Assembly (NCBI GenBank): GCA_047626195.1
Contig: JBLHSN010000002.1
Span: forward strand, 1-64,000
Length of the DNA: 64,000 nucleotides
Direction: 5' to 3'
Source: CAJXTB01 sp047626195
Lineage (GTDB): Bacteria > Myxococcota_A > UBA796 > GCA-2862545
Shown here: positions 42,299 to 51,626 of the stretch, in pieces
How positions within the stretch are numbered: position 1 is the first letter of the stretch
How the letters are laid out: each line of letters begins with the position of its first letter
Program-made: the position numbers and the translations under genes
The notes under the pieces: generated by a model
What the model was told of the DNA's origin: nothing
Database searches by the model: none
The model's input: the letters and a program-made list of their open reading frames with translations, nothing else

Positions 42299-45200
42299 AT
42301 GCAGACCCTACGTCCGACTCGCCGTTCATTTCCCACGTTCCTCGGCCTCTTCGCCATCAGCCTTGCGCTGATCCCCGGCTGCGCCGAGGAGGAACCGTAC
42401 GCCCGCGCCTTTGAGATCACCCGCCTAGACCAGACGATTGGGGGTCCAAAGTCATTGGCTCGTCCCGCAGACCCGTCCACGGACCGACCCGGCGACTTGA
42501 TGTTGGAGAACGACCGAATCCGGGTGACCATCTTGGGTGCGCACCCGAGCATGGGGCCGTCGGTCTTCGGTGGCTCTCTGGCAGACGCCGACATCCAGTG
42601 GAATGACCCACGCTTCAGTGGCGGAAAGGGGAAAGACCAGCTCGCTGAGGTTTTTGCAAACGCCAACATGAATGTGTTGGCACCCTTGGAAGACGACGAC
42701 GTATTCATCCTCGCTGACGGGTCGGATGGCGGACCCGCGGTCATACGGGTGGTGTCGCTCTCCGAGCCCTTTTTGACGTTGCTTAAGCCGTTGTGGGGGC
42801 TGTCTAATCAGCCCGAATTCCACCTCATCACCGACTACTCGCTGTCACCGGGCGAGTCGTGGGTGCGTATGGACAGCACGGTGGTCCTGGGCTGGGACGG
42901 GGAAGGCGAGTTGCCGGCAGCCGAGGCCATGCTCCCGATTGAGCCCAACTTCCCGCTGATTGAGACCGCCGTCGAGAACGGAATCGTCGGCGGAGACTTT
43001 TACCTTCAGGGCGGTTCGGTCAACGTATTTGGACCCGGCATGGGCTTTGACGAGAGTGGTTTTGTCGCTGAACAACGCGAGCTGGACCGCAACCTGTTCT
43101 TGGATCCGGCAGGCTTCGAGTTCCTCGCAGGTGTCGGAGATGGCGTTAGTTACGGCATTGCTGGCGCTGTAGGAGACGTCTACGTCCCCCTGTTTACCGC
43201 TTCGCAGACGGCCACTTTCTACGAGTTCTCACCCACCCGCTCGGGTCAGAAGAGCCTAAGCTACAGCCGATACTTCTTTGTAGGCACCGGCGATGTGGGC
43301 AGCATTCTCGACGGTATCATCCGGGTCAAAGAGATTCCCCATGGCACTCTGCACGGTGTGGTTCTCGAGGAAGGCACCAGCTCACCGCGCAGCGGCTACG
43401 ATGTGTTCGCCTACCGGCCTGGAGACGACGGCCCATACAGCCAGTGGCGGACAGATGTAGACCCCCGCGACGACGTCGCAGACGGATCCTTCGGTGGCAC
43501 TCTGCCAGTGGGCGACTGGGAGCTTATGGTCCACCAACAAGGCCGTCCGGACAGCGAGCGGTTGGCCGTTACGGTTGCCGAAGGCAGCGACCAAGACGTG
43601 GTCCTCATCTCACCACGACCCGGCCTGTTCTCGTTCACCATTCGTGACGAACGTGGTCTTCCAGTACCTGCCAAGGTCACGCTGTTCGCCGTCGATGACG
43701 AGGTGAGTCGGGACCCCACATTGGGTGACAGCTTTATTGGTGGAAACCCCGAAGCGGTTCTCTTTCCCATGTACGGCAGCGGTGAAGCCGAGCTTCCCGA
43801 TGGCGAGTACTACGCCGTGGCCAGCCGCGGTCTTGAGTATGAGCTGGACATCAGCGAGCCATTCCTCATCGATGCCACCCGCCGTACCCACCTCAACTTC
43901 ACCGTCATTCGGTCGGTTCAGACCGATGGCTGGGTGAGTGCCGACCTTCACGTCCACGCGGTCCGTTCCCACGACAGCGGCGTTGCACTGGCTGACCGTG
44001 TTCGGACAATGGTGTGCGAGGGCGTCGAGTTCTTTGCGGCCACGGACCACGACTGGATCACGGACTACGCGCCGACCATCGAGATGTTGGAGATGGGCGA
44101 GTGGGTGCAGAGCGCTCCCGGTAACGAGGTCACGACCATCGAGACCGGCCACTTCTTGGGCTTTCCGCTCGCCGAAGACTTCCTCGGAGATGCCGGTGGA
44201 GCGGTCGACTGGACCGGCCTGACCCCCGAAGAGATGATTGAGCAGCTTCGCGAGATTGGCGAAGAAGCGGGCCTCGACCCGGTGGTGTTCATTGGCCACC
44301 CCCGCGCGGGTATCCTCGGGTACTTCGACCAGTACGGCCTGGATCCGTATAGCGGAACCATCGAGAATGTTGTGTCCCGTCCGAGCATCCTGACCGCTTC
44401 GAACCCACTTATCAGCCCGGACGAGCTGTCCATGGAGTTCGACGCCATCGAGCTGATGGGAACCAAAGACCTCATCTTTTTGCGCACGCCAACGCAGCCA
44501 GAGCTGGACCAGCAGCGCACGCGGGGAGACCTCGAGATCATTGATGTGATGACCCGCACCCTTGAAGAACAGCAGGGCCTTCGCGACGGTGAGTTTCGCC
44601 TTGGCTACGGTATTGAGGGTCAGATTGATGACTGGTTCACCCTGTTGAACCTAGGTTATCGCTACACGGCGCTCGGCAACTCGGACACCCACGGCGTCAC
44701 CAGCACCGAGGCGGGCTGTCCGCGAAACTTCATCTTGTCAGAAACCGACGACCCGGCCTTCATCGACGACCAAGCCATGGCCGATGCGGTGAAAGAGCAC
44801 CGGGTCATTGCTTCGTATGGTCCGTACTTACAGATGTGGATCAACGGGGAAATGGTCGGCTCGGAAGTGGTCGACGAAGACGGTGTAATTGACATCACGA
44901 TCGAGGTGCAAGCCCCTACATGGATGGATGTTGATCGGGTTGAGCTGTATCAAAACGGAACTCTCGTCGAGGTGTTGATAGCAGACAATCCTGACGAGGT
45001 GATTCGTCTGTCGACCACGCTCGAACGGTCCATTGACCAGGACTCCTGGTACGTGGCTATCGCGACGGGAGACGACTCCATGAGCCCCGTGTTCACCCCG
45101 GTTGAGATCCCATACATCCCGCTGGACGAGATTGTCATTGAAGCCCTGGGCGGGGTTGGCAGCGTGGCCACGTTCCTGTCACCGTCGATTCCAATGCCGC

Positions 45201-45340
45201 TGACCTATCCGATTCATCCGTACGCTCTGACCAACCCCATCTGGGTAGACGTCGATGGCGACGGCTTTGACGCCCCAGGCCTTCCCGATTGGCTCCTTGC
45301 CCCTGAAGAGCCGGTTGAAGAAGAGACCGGCGACGAGTAG
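42299..45340 (+). CDS. Large PHP-domain (CehA/McbA-like) lipoprotein hydrolase
   Basis: 1013 residues from the ATG at 42299; the open frame is longer 5' but overlaps the divergent porin. Signal ends LALIPGC (Cys28). Residues about 30-530 hold beta-rich domains of unknown role. The PHP-type metal site starts near 550: VSADLHVHAVRSHDSG (HxH), FFAATDHDWITDY (TDH), GNEVTTIETGHFLGFPL, FIGHPRAG, and LGNSDTHG near 800, all in order. The CehA/McbA group hydrolyses esters, carbamates or phosphoesters. With its lipid anchor it acts outside the cytoplasm. A C-terminal beta domain (about 830-1000) may bind substrate or the surface. Confidence 0.88.
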   Translation: MQTLRPTRRSFPTFLGLFAISLALIPGCAEEEPYARAFEITRLDQTIGGPKSLARPADPSTDRPGDLMLENDRIRVTILGAHPSMGPSVFGGSLADADIQWNDPRFSGGKGKDQLAEVFANANMNVLAPLEDDDVFILADGSDGGPAVIRVVSLSEPFLTLLKPLWGLSNQPEFHLITDYSLSPGESWVRMDSTVVLGWDGEGELPAAEAMLPIEPNFPLIETAVENGIVGGDFYLQGGSVNVFGPGMGFDESGFVAEQRELDRNLFLDPAGFEFLAGVGDGVSYGIAGAVGDVYVPLFTASQTATFYEFSPTRSGQKSLSYSRYFFVGTGDVGSILDGIIRVKEIPHGTLHGVVLEEGTSSPRSGYDVFAYRPGDDGPYSQWRTDVDPRDDVADGSFGGTLPVGDWELMVHQQGRPDSERLAVTVAEGSDQDVVLISPRPGLFSFTIRDERGLPVPAKVTLFAVDDEVSRDPTLGDSFIGGNPEAVLFPMYGSGEAELPDGEYYAVASRGLEYELDISEPFLIDATRRTHLNFTVIRSVQTDGWVSADLHVHAVRSHDSGVALADRVRTMVCEGVEFFAATDHDWITDYAPTIEMLEMGEWVQSAPGNEVTTIETGHFLGFPLAEDFLGDAGGAVDWTGLTPEEMIEQLREIGEEAGLDPVVFIGHPRAGILGYFDQYGLDPYSGTIENVVSRPSILTASNPLISPDELSMEFDAIELMGTKDLIFLRTPTQPELDQQRTRGDLEIIDVMTRTLEEQQGLRDGEFRLGYGIEGQIDDWFTLLNLGYRYTALGNSDTHGVTSTEAGCPRNFILSETDDPAFIDDQAMADAVKEHRVIASYGPYLQMWINGEMVGSEVVDEDGVIDITIEVQAPTWMDVDRVELYQNGTLVEVLIADNPDEVIRLSTTLERSIDQDSWYVAIATGDDSMSPVFTPVEIPYIPLDEIVIEALGGVGSVATFLSPSIPMPLTYPIHPYALTNPIWVDVDGDGFDAPGLPDWLLAPEEPVEEETGDE

Positions 45341-45817
45341 AGCCGCCGTCTCGGAGGAACTGTACAGATCGCAGGTCGCGGACTGACAGGAAAGCCGCCC
45401 CGCACGCTTGTGAGGGTCGGCGTGTAGGGAGACGCACTCGTGGTGGGAGCTGAGGTTGCACCGGCCATGCCGGACGCGGCGTTGTTGGGGGGGGGTGCTC
45501 ACCGCCGACACCACGGTGACTGCTGTTGTGTGGCTAGCCGGAGTCGCACTCAACAACACCCGCAGGGACGGCCCGCTCCGGTCTGTGGCACCACGTCGCT
45601 TGGCGGTGGCTAGTGTGGAGGGATGGGACATCACGGTGTTGTTGGTGACCGTCAGGGTGCCCCTCATGGATGCACGAATGAACAGCCGCTGTCCGACCTC
45701 TGTTGCCCATTGGCGACGCATTCCAATGATTTTCCTGCTGTGGTACAGCCGCGCCTAGCGACGCGTTTCCGCAACCGGCTCTGACTCGGTTATGCGCGCG
45801 CCACCGAAGGAGGCACT
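45341..45817. other. 477-base gap with no supported gene
   Basis: No frame here has a good ribosome site or recognisable domain. A 180-codon minus-strand frame (45179-45721) contains GTLTVTNNTVMSHPS, in the style of beta-helix repeats, but the rest is Ser/Thr/Arg-rich noise and it runs into the PHP gene. A run of nine G (45487-45495) could be a frameshift site or sequencing uncertainty. Possibly a decayed gene. Confidence 0.35.
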
Positions 45818-47137
45818 GTGCCGCGCGTATCCGCTCAGCCGTTCTCGAATGCCCTGATTGTCGAGGGGCCCCACCTGAACCTCGATGACCATCTGCGAGC
45901 GGTTGGCATTGTCCCGCACCGCATCGACAAGGTTCCAGACGAGTCCGCCCTTATCGATGCGATTCGCCGTACAAACGCCGAAGTCCTGTTTAAGCGCAGT
46001 CGGGTTCCAGTCACTGCCGAAGTTCTCGCCGCCTGTGCGTCACTGCATGCTGTTCAGCTGTGCTGTATCGGTGATGACAGTGTCGACACCGAAGCGGCTG
46101 CATCCCATGGCGTCATGGTCTTCAACGACCCGGTCAGCAATGGCCGAAGCGTTGTAGAGCTAGCGGTGGCGCACCTTATCGCCATGGCACGTCGCTTGTA
46201 CGAGACCGACGTTGCTGCCCACGACAACCGTTGGGAAAAGAATGCGACCGGTCGCTACGAAGTTGCTGGCAAGCGTCTGGGCATCATTGGGCTCGGTAAT
46301 ATTGGTCGCCAGGTGGCGCGTGTTTGTGCGGCGTTGGGCATGGAGATTGCGTTCTTCGACTCCCGTCCGGTTGCCGTTGAAGTGGGCATAGAGATGGGAT
46401 GGACGTCCTGTCCGGACCTGGACACCTTGTTCCGCAGCTGCGACATGGCCTCGGTTCACACCAGCGCCAAGGACTTCTGGGGCAAGGACAATGATGGGTT
46501 CCTCGACCCGTACCTGCCGATACTCGGAGCGGACCGAGACGACAACGGGCCGCGTCTGTTCTTGAATCTTGCCCGTGGCAATGTTCATTCCGTCGAAGCT
46601 CTGAAGGACGCCATCGCAAGCGGAAGAGTGCGTCGCGCAGCCGTGGACGTGTACCCGAGCGAGCCCCGTCCGGGAGCTGCGTGGATCAACCCGTACGCCG
46701 ACGAGCCGCGCGTCATCTGCACGCCGCACATCGGTGCTGCCACCCAAGAAGCCCAACCCCGAATCGCCCGACGTGTCGCTACAACAATTGGCGAGTTCAG
46801 TCGTTTTGGCTCGGTTCGGGACTGTGTCTTTGCGCCGCGCGCTGCTTTGTCGCTCAAGGACAATGCCCGCGGTAAGACGCTGCTTGCGGTCACCCATAGT
46901 ACGGTTCGCGGAACGAAGAAGGCGGTTGATGACGCCATCTACTCGGCAGAGGCTAACAATCTAGGCTCAACCCATCGTGACTTCGACATCGGCGTTGCCT
47001 ACGATTTGAGCCTACTTGATCGCCCTCTCACGGACGCCGAGCTGGAGAACTTGTTCGCCAACGCCGATGACTTGTCGCAGGACATCAAGGCCGTGCGTAG
47101 CGTGCGTCAGATCCAGGTACCCGAGGGTGGCTGGTAA
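45818..47137 (+). CDS. serA: D-3-phosphoglycerate dehydrogenase-like enzyme
   Basis: 439 residues from a GTG with AGGAGG at 45808-45813. Substrate domain with SRVPVTAEVL, then NAD domain: RLGIIGLGNIGRQVARV (GxGxxG), LFLNLARGNVHSVEAL (catalytic Arg), AAVDVYPSEP (catalytic Glu region) and CTPHIGAATQEAQ (catalytic His). The C-terminal 85 residues (KTLLAVTHSTVRGTKKAVDD) resemble a regulatory ACT-type extension. This is the first step of serine synthesis; other D-2-hydroxyacid dehydrogenases are close relatives, but the length and C-terminal extension favour SerA. Confidence 0.88.
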   Translation: MPRVSAQPFSNALIVEGPHLNLDDHLRAVGIVPHRIDKVPDESALIDAIRRTNAEVLFKRSRVPVTAEVLAACASLHAVQLCCIGDDSVDTEAAASHGVMVFNDPVSNGRSVVELAVAHLIAMARRLYETDVAAHDNRWEKNATGRYEVAGKRLGIIGLGNIGRQVARVCAALGMEIAFFDSRPVAVEVGIEMGWTSCPDLDTLFRSCDMASVHTSAKDFWGKDNDGFLDPYLPILGADRDDNGPRLFLNLARGNVHSVEALKDAIASGRVRRAAVDVYPSEPRPGAAWINPYADEPRVICTPHIGAATQEAQPRIARRVATTIGEFSRFGSVRDCVFAPRAALSLKDNARGKTLLAVTHSTVRGTKKAVDDAIYSAEANNLGSTHRDFDIGVAYDLSLLDRPLTDAELENLFANADDLSQDIKAVRSVRQIQVPEGGW

Positions 47138-47251
47138 ACGGGTCTTGAAAGTGGGACGTCGGTAGATCCCGCTGGCGGGCGAGTTCTGACGTCCGATAGC
47201 TGACTTCCGAATTGCCCAGATTTGCGCCAAGCGAATCGTATGCGAAACGAA

Positions 47252-47287
47252 AAACGCCGCGTTGCCATCACTGGCAACGCGGCGTTT
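47252..47287. terminator. Bidirectional intrinsic terminator
   Basis: A perfect 16-base-pair stem (47252-47267 with 47272-47287) around the loop TCAC, flanked by T-rich runs on both strands (TTTCGTTTT on plus, TTTTTCGTTT on minus). It lies between the convergent serA and NYN genes and would stop both. Confidence 0.9.
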
Positions 47288-47304
47288 CGTTTTACACGGA
47301 CGAC

Positions 47305-49275
47305 TTATTCAGCAGCTTTCTTCTTGGCTGGAGCGCGGCGGCGGCGAGGCTTAGCTTTGGGCTTTTCTTCCGCGTCATCCGCAACGAGCAGGTCGTCGGT
47401 TGCGTCTTCGGTGGTGGTGGCCGCTTTCTTGGCGGCAGCCTTTTTCTTGGCGGGCTTGCGCTTGCGAGCCGGCTTCTTCTTGGGCTTTGCTTCTGCCTTG
47501 GGTTCGTCGTCCGCAACGAGCAGGTCGTCCGCAACGAGCAGGTCGTCCGCAACGAGCAGGTCGTCTGCAACGAGCAGGTCGTCATCAGCAACTTCCACCT
47601 TGGCAACCACCTTCTTGGCAGGGACCTTGCGCTTGCGAGCTGGCTTCTTCTTGGGCTTCGCTTCAACCTTAGGCTCATCTTCCATGATGAGCAGGTCGTC
47701 TTCGACCTTGGGCTCGTCTTCGGTAACGAGCAGGTCGTCTTCGACCTTGGGCTCGTCTTCGGTAACGAGCAGGTCGTCTTCCACGAGGAACATGTCGTCG
47801 CTGACTTCGACTGCGGCCTTCTTGGCAGGCGCCTTACGCTTGCGAGCGGGCCTCTTTGTAGCGGCTTCTTCTGCCCACGGGGAACTGGCCTGGGCAGGCG
47901 CAGCAGGCGCAGTAGACTCGGCAGGCGAACCACCGTCGACTGAGAGCAGGTCATCAATGGCCGACATGTCGGCGTCACTCGGCTGGTCAAGCCAGGCCAG
48001 AGTCTCCTGGATGGTGCGGTCACGGCCAGAGTTGCCGAGGAAGATATCAGCGAGACCCTTGGTATTGCTGAGGTCTGCGCCGATCGACTTCAGGGTCTCG
48101 AGGTAGAGATTCGTGAGCAGAATGTTCATCTGCTCCGGGTTCTTCTCGAGGTTGAATGGAGCGGATGCGGTGCGAACGGGGGTTCCATCACGGTGCATGA
48201 ACACGTGGGTGTTCATCAGCGCATCAAACACGCTGCGCAGTGCGCTTGCGGGAAGGTCGCTGTGGGTCTTGGAGATACGGCGACGAACATCTTCGCGGAC
48301 GAACTGGATGTTGTTGCGACGCTTGCGACGCTCACGGTCCGTGACCACGGCCTCAAGGGCTTCCAGGATGGACATACGCGTCGGAGCGGCGAGAGGGTTG
48401 TAGCCTTCCTTCGCCAATGCCTCGATGACCCACTCCATGCCGTTCGGACAGTAGGGGTCGACGTACGGACCTTCTTGGGTCGGGGCAATGTCGACATCGG
48501 GCTCGGATTCGACGCCGTTGTCCACAAGGTCGACCAAGTAGCCGCCCTGCTTGCTGTTCTGGCTCAGGCGGATGGCGCCAGCCTTCTTGGCGGCTTCGAG
48601 GAAACGCGTCCATGAGCTGAAGCCGTAGTCGCCTTCCGAGAAGTCTGGAACCCGGCGGAGCAGAGCACCCTTGACGACGGAAGCGTTGGGGGTGTTTGAG
48701 CTCTCGCGGAGCAGGCCTTCGAGAGCTTCAACCAAGATGGCAAACGCGGCCTGCTTGCTGCTCGGAGCTTCGGTGCGTGCGCGTGAGCGGCTGCGGGACT
48801 TCTTCTTGTGAGCGACAATGCTGTCGTAGAAGATGAACTCGTCGCACGCCTGGATGAGCAGGCGTGAGGTACTTGACCGTGTACCAATGCCGATGATGCG
48901 CTTGTTCATCTCGCGCATCTTCAGGACGAGCGGGGTGAAGTCACTGTCTCCGCTGACGATCACGTAGGTGTCGATGTAGTCGCGGGTAAATGCGAGCTCT
49001 AGGGCGTCGACGACCATGGCGATGTCGGCGCGGTTTTTGTCGTGCATGCCGTGGCTGGTCAGCTCGTACATGGTGACGTTGGCTTTGAGCAAACCCTGCT
49101 TGAAGCGCGCGAAACGGCCCCAGTCAGCGTAGGAACGGGCGACGAGTACGCGGCCCTTGTCCTTGATTCGTTCGAGAACAGCGTCGATGTCGAATCGGCC
49201 CAGGTTTTCCTTCTCGGTACCCGCGGCTACGTTTTCAAAATCGATCAAGACTGCTAGATTGGCTTCCATTTTCAT
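47305..49275 (-). CDS. NYN-domain RNase-like protein with OST-HTH and long repeat tail
   Basis: 656 residues. NYN/PIN-like domain 5-155 with the acidic set Asp12 (AVLIDFENV), Asp84 and Asp90 (NRADIAMVVDALEL), Asp110 and Asp112 (VSGDSDFTPLV), all as in the LabA/DUF88 group. An OST-HTH (LOTUS-type) RNA-binding domain follows at about 172-245 (FAILVEALEGLLRE, FSSWTRFLEAAKKAG), and a second possible one at about 265-350. The last 170 residues alternate Lys/Ala/Pro-rich (KPARKRKAPAKK) and acidic DDLLV-type units, at least eight DDLL(V/I). Likely an RNA-processing or RNA-silencing nuclease with a nucleic-acid-binding tail. GGAGCC precedes the ATG. Confidence 0.88.
   Translation of the reverse strand: MKMEANLAVLIDFENVAAGTEKENLGRFDIDAVLERIKDKGRVLVARSYADWGRFARFKQGLLKANVTMYELTSHGMHDKNRADIAMVVDALELAFTRDYIDTYVIVSGDSDFTPLVLKMREMNKRIIGIGTRSSTSRLLIQACDEFIFYDSIVAHKKKSRSRSRARTEAPSSKQAAFAILVEALEGLLRESSNTPNASVVKGALLRRVPDFSEGDYGFSSWTRFLEAAKKAGAIRLSQNSKQGGYLVDLVDNGVESEPDVDIAPTQEGPYVDPYCPNGMEWVIEALAKEGYNPLAAPTRMSILEALEAVVTDRERRKRRNNIQFVREDVRRRISKTHSDLPASALRSVFDALMNTHVFMHRDGTPVRTASAPFNLEKNPEQMNILLTNLYLETLKSIGADLSNTKGLADIFLGNSGRDRTIQETLAWLDQPSDADMSAIDDLLSVDGGSPAESTAPAAPAQASSPWAEEAATKRPARKRKAPAKKAAVEVSDDMFLVEDDLLVTEDEPKVEDDLLVTEDEPKVEDDLLIMEDEPKVEAKPKKKPARKRKVPAKKVVAKVEVADDDLLVADDLLVADDLLVADDLLVADDEPKAEAKPKKKPARKRKPAKKKAAAKKAATTTEDATDDLLVADDAEEKPKAKPRRRRAPAKKKAAE
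47506..47577 (-). repeat. Four tandem 18-base repeats encoding VADDLL
   Basis: Four back-to-back copies of an 18-base unit (one copy has a single change), giving DDLLVA repeats in the NYN protein tail. In-frame array, able to change copy number without breaking the gene. Confidence 0.9.
47662..47778 (-). repeat. Three 39-base repeats (two perfect)
   Basis: Copies at 47701-47739 and 47740-47778 are identical; 47662-47700 is a diverged third. Each encodes a 13-residue unit of the type VEDDLLVTEDEPK. This second array, upstream of the 18-base array in the protein, points to repeated local expansion in the tail. Confidence 0.88.
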
Positions 49276-49423
49276 GGCTCCGCACGACGGTGCGTATGTT
49301 AAAATTCCCCAAGGCCACTGCCCGTAGCGCGAACCCCAATGTGGAGGTCAGGTACGAGTGGCACAACCGTACGCGGTGCCTTGAGGGATGTGTCGAGCCC
49401 GTCTAGTGTCGACACGCGCGGGA

Positions 49424-49429
49424 TATAAT
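49424..49429 (+). promoter_or_regulatory. Perfect -10 element upstream of moxR
   Basis: TATAAT 96 bases before the moxR start; no good TTGACA is found at 16-18 bases upstream, so the promoter would be of the weak -35 or extended kind. The region 49276-49524 has no gene. Confidence 0.35.
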
Positions 49430-49524
49430 CCGGTGCGATCGGTTGCACCACATTCCGTGTGGACACACTGCGACCGGCGGATGTTGTTCATCGGCATTAC
49501 CCGTGCGCGTCCCCGGGAGGTCTT

Positions 49525-50352
49525 ATGTCCTTTGATGCGTTTGCTGGAACCGACGACTACATTGCTGACGACGGCCTCTTGGCCTCGGTCAATGCGGCGA
49601 TTGCGCTACAGCGGCCGCTGCTTGTGAAAGGGGAACCGGGCACCGGCAAGACGATGCTGGCGCGTGCTGTGGCAGCGTCCCTCGACATGTCGCTGCTGTC
49701 GTGGCACGTGAAGTCGACGACAAAAGCGGTCGATGGTCAGTACACCTACGATGTCGTCCAACGTCTAAACGACAGTCGGTTCGGCGATGCTGATGTCGCA
49801 GATATTCGCAACTACATCCGCCTCGGCGTCATGGGCCAAGCCTTCGCGAGCGACAAGCGGGTCGTGCTGCTCATTGACGAGATTGACAAGGCTGACATGG
49901 AGTTTCCGAACGACCTTCTTCGCGAGCTGGACGAGATGGCCTTTCACATTCCAGAGCTTGACGAGACCGTCTCGGCCAAGCATCGCCCTGTCGTCATCAT
50001 CACGTCCAACGCCGAAAAGGAACTACCGGACGCTTTCTTGCGCCGCTGCGTTTTCCACTTCATCTCATTCCCTGAGCGGGCTCAGATGGAACAGATTGTC
50101 CGTGTACACCATCCGAACCTCGACCAAGCGCTCATGGATCGAGCTCTCGATAGGTTCTTTGCGTTCCGAAAGACAACAGGATTGCGCAAGCCGCCTTCAA
50201 CGTCTGAGCTCGTGGACTGGCTCACGGTGCTGTCGCATGCTGGCGTAGATGTGGAGTCCGTGCAGTCTGGTGACCCGTTTTTGGGCGTGTTGTTCAAGCA
50301 GGAGCAAGACCTTGTGGCCGCGACCGCACCGAAGCGTCGGACGCTGTACTAG
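49525..50352 (+). CDS. MoxR-type AAA ATPase
   Basis: 275 residues from the ATG at 49525 with GGGAGG upstream. Walker A VKGEPGTGKTMLAR, Walker B VVLLIDEIDKADMEFPNDLL, sensor 1 VIITSNAEKELPDAFLRRC (with Arg finger region) are all intact. The HIPELDETVSAKHRP segment is usual for the MoxR clade. These ATPases act as chaperones or metal-insertion helpers for proteins handled with a VWA-domain partner, which is the next gene, one base after the stop. Cytoplasmic. Confidence 0.93.
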   Translation: MSFDAFAGTDDYIADDGLLASVNAAIALQRPLLVKGEPGTGKTMLARAVAASLDMSLLSWHVKSTTKAVDGQYTYDVVQRLNDSRFGDADVADIRNYIRLGVMGQAFASDKRVVLLIDEIDKADMEFPNDLLRELDEMAFHIPELDETVSAKHRPVVIITSNAEKELPDAFLRRCVFHFISFPERAQMEQIVRVHHPNLDQALMDRALDRFFAFRKTTGLRKPPSTSELVDWLTVLSHAGVDVESVQSGDPFLGVLFKQEQDLVAATAPKRRTLY

Positions 50353-51501
50353 ATGTTCATTGAGCTGCTCATCAGCGCTCGCGCTCGCGGACTATCTGTT
50401 GGGATTGGTGAACACCTGACCTTGCTCGAAGCCCTCTCTAAAGGAGTGGCAACGAACATCGACGGTCTTTACCACCTCGGGCGCGCCATCTACTGCCGTT
50501 CGGAGACCGAGTATGACGCCTGGGACCTCGCGTTTGCTGAGACCTTCCAGGATGCAACGCTCCCGCCGGACCTGCGTGAGAACTTGGTGCAGTGGCTGGA
50601 ACAGGCGGCTGAGCGAGAGGCGAAGGCCGAGGGGGACTGGACTCACCTGGACCGCGATGAGCTGCTCAAAAAGTTTCTAGAGCGTTTGGCCGAACAGAAA
50701 GAACGCCACGATGGCGGCAATCACTGGATTGGGACCAAGGGCACCAGCCCTTTCGGACACAGTGGGAACGCGAAAGGCGGCATGCGCGTTGGCGGTGCGG
50801 GTGGGGGGCGACAGGCGATGAATATGGCGCTGGAGCGTCGCTGGGAGGGGTACAGGACGGACCGCGTATTGGATATTCGGGATCTACAGGTCGTCTTGCG
50901 TACGCTGCGAGACCTGGGCCGGGTGGGGCGGGTCGAGCTGGACCTTGACGAGACGATTGACCAGACTGCGAAGAACGCAGGCGATATCGAGATCGTCGAG
51001 CGGCGTGAGCGAAAAAATCGCTTGGACGTCGTGTTGCTCATGGATGCCGGTGGGTCCATGGGTCCGCATTCGCGCCGAGTAGAGCAGCTGTTCACCGCAG
51101 CGAGCAAGCTGGATACCTTCAAGTCATTTGCGGCGTATACCTTTCATAACTGCATTTATCGCTGGTTGTATAAAGACGAAGGCCAGCCCGACCGTCTGCC
51201 GACCCACGAAGTGCTGGCCAATCTCAAGCCCCATACTCGCCTTGTTTTTGTCGGGGACGCGTCCATGGCGCCCTATGAATTGTTCAGCGGGATGAGCTGG
51301 CCGGGTGAAGATTCACTTTCTGGGATCGAGTGGCTTCGTAGGTTTAAAGGTCGTTGTCCGGCAAGCGTCTGGCTCAACCCCGATCCGCCCCGTTTGTGGC
51401 GCCATCCGACCGTGTCGGCAATCGGCGGGATCTTCCCCATGTATGAGCTGACAGTTTCGGGAATGCGCGACGCAGTAAAAACGCTTCGCGTCCCTGTGTG
51501 A
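50353..51501 (+). CDS. VWA (CoxE-type) partner of MoxR
   Basis: 382 residues, starting directly after the moxR stop. A helical N-terminal part (IELLISARARGLSVGIGEH) leads to a Gly-rich segment (HSGNAKGGMRVGGAGGG) and a CoxE-like VWA domain. The MIDAS motif reads LLMDAGGSMGPHS, where the canonical DxSxS has Gly instead of the first Ser, as is common in this subfamily. The end carries LNPDPPRLWRHPTVSAIGGIFPMYEL typical of CoxE. Acts with MoxR, target unknown. Confidence 0.9.
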   Translation: MFIELLISARARGLSVGIGEHLTLLEALSKGVATNIDGLYHLGRAIYCRSETEYDAWDLAFAETFQDATLPPDLRENLVQWLEQAAEREAKAEGDWTHLDRDELLKKFLERLAEQKERHDGGNHWIGTKGTSPFGHSGNAKGGMRVGGAGGGRQAMNMALERRWEGYRTDRVLDIRDLQVVLRTLRDLGRVGRVELDLDETIDQTAKNAGDIEIVERRERKNRLDVVLLMDAGGSMGPHSRRVEQLFTAASKLDTFKSFAAYTFHNCIYRWLYKDEGQPDRLPTHEVLANLKPHTRLVFVGDASMAPYELFSGMSWPGEDSLSGIEWLRRFKGRCPASVWLNPDPPRLWRHPTVSAIGGIFPMYELTVSGMRDAVKTLRVPV

Positions 51502-51536
51502 CGACTGAGGCCAAACCGTTTATACGGCTGGTGTTC

Positions 51537-51612
51537 TGGGGCGTCGTCAAGTGGTAAAGACACCAGGTTTTGATCCTGGTATGCGTAGGTTCGAATCCTA
51601 CCGCCCCAGCCA
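51537..51612 (+). tRNA. tRNA-Gln (anticodon TTG)
   Basis: 76 bases including an encoded CCA. Acceptor stem TGGGGCG/CGCCCCA with discriminator G; D arm with AGTGGTAA; anticodon stem CCAGG/CCTGG around TTTTGAT, anticodon TTG at 51570-51572 (reads CAA/CAG); T arm with GTTCGAATC. All arms pair properly. Upstream of prs by 64 bases, probably in the same transcript. Confidence 0.95.
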
Positions 51613-51626
51613 CTTCCCGCGATGAA

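Noticed and set aside
45456..45758. 100-codon plus-strand frame
   Set aside because: TTG start without ribosome site, no domain and poor composition.
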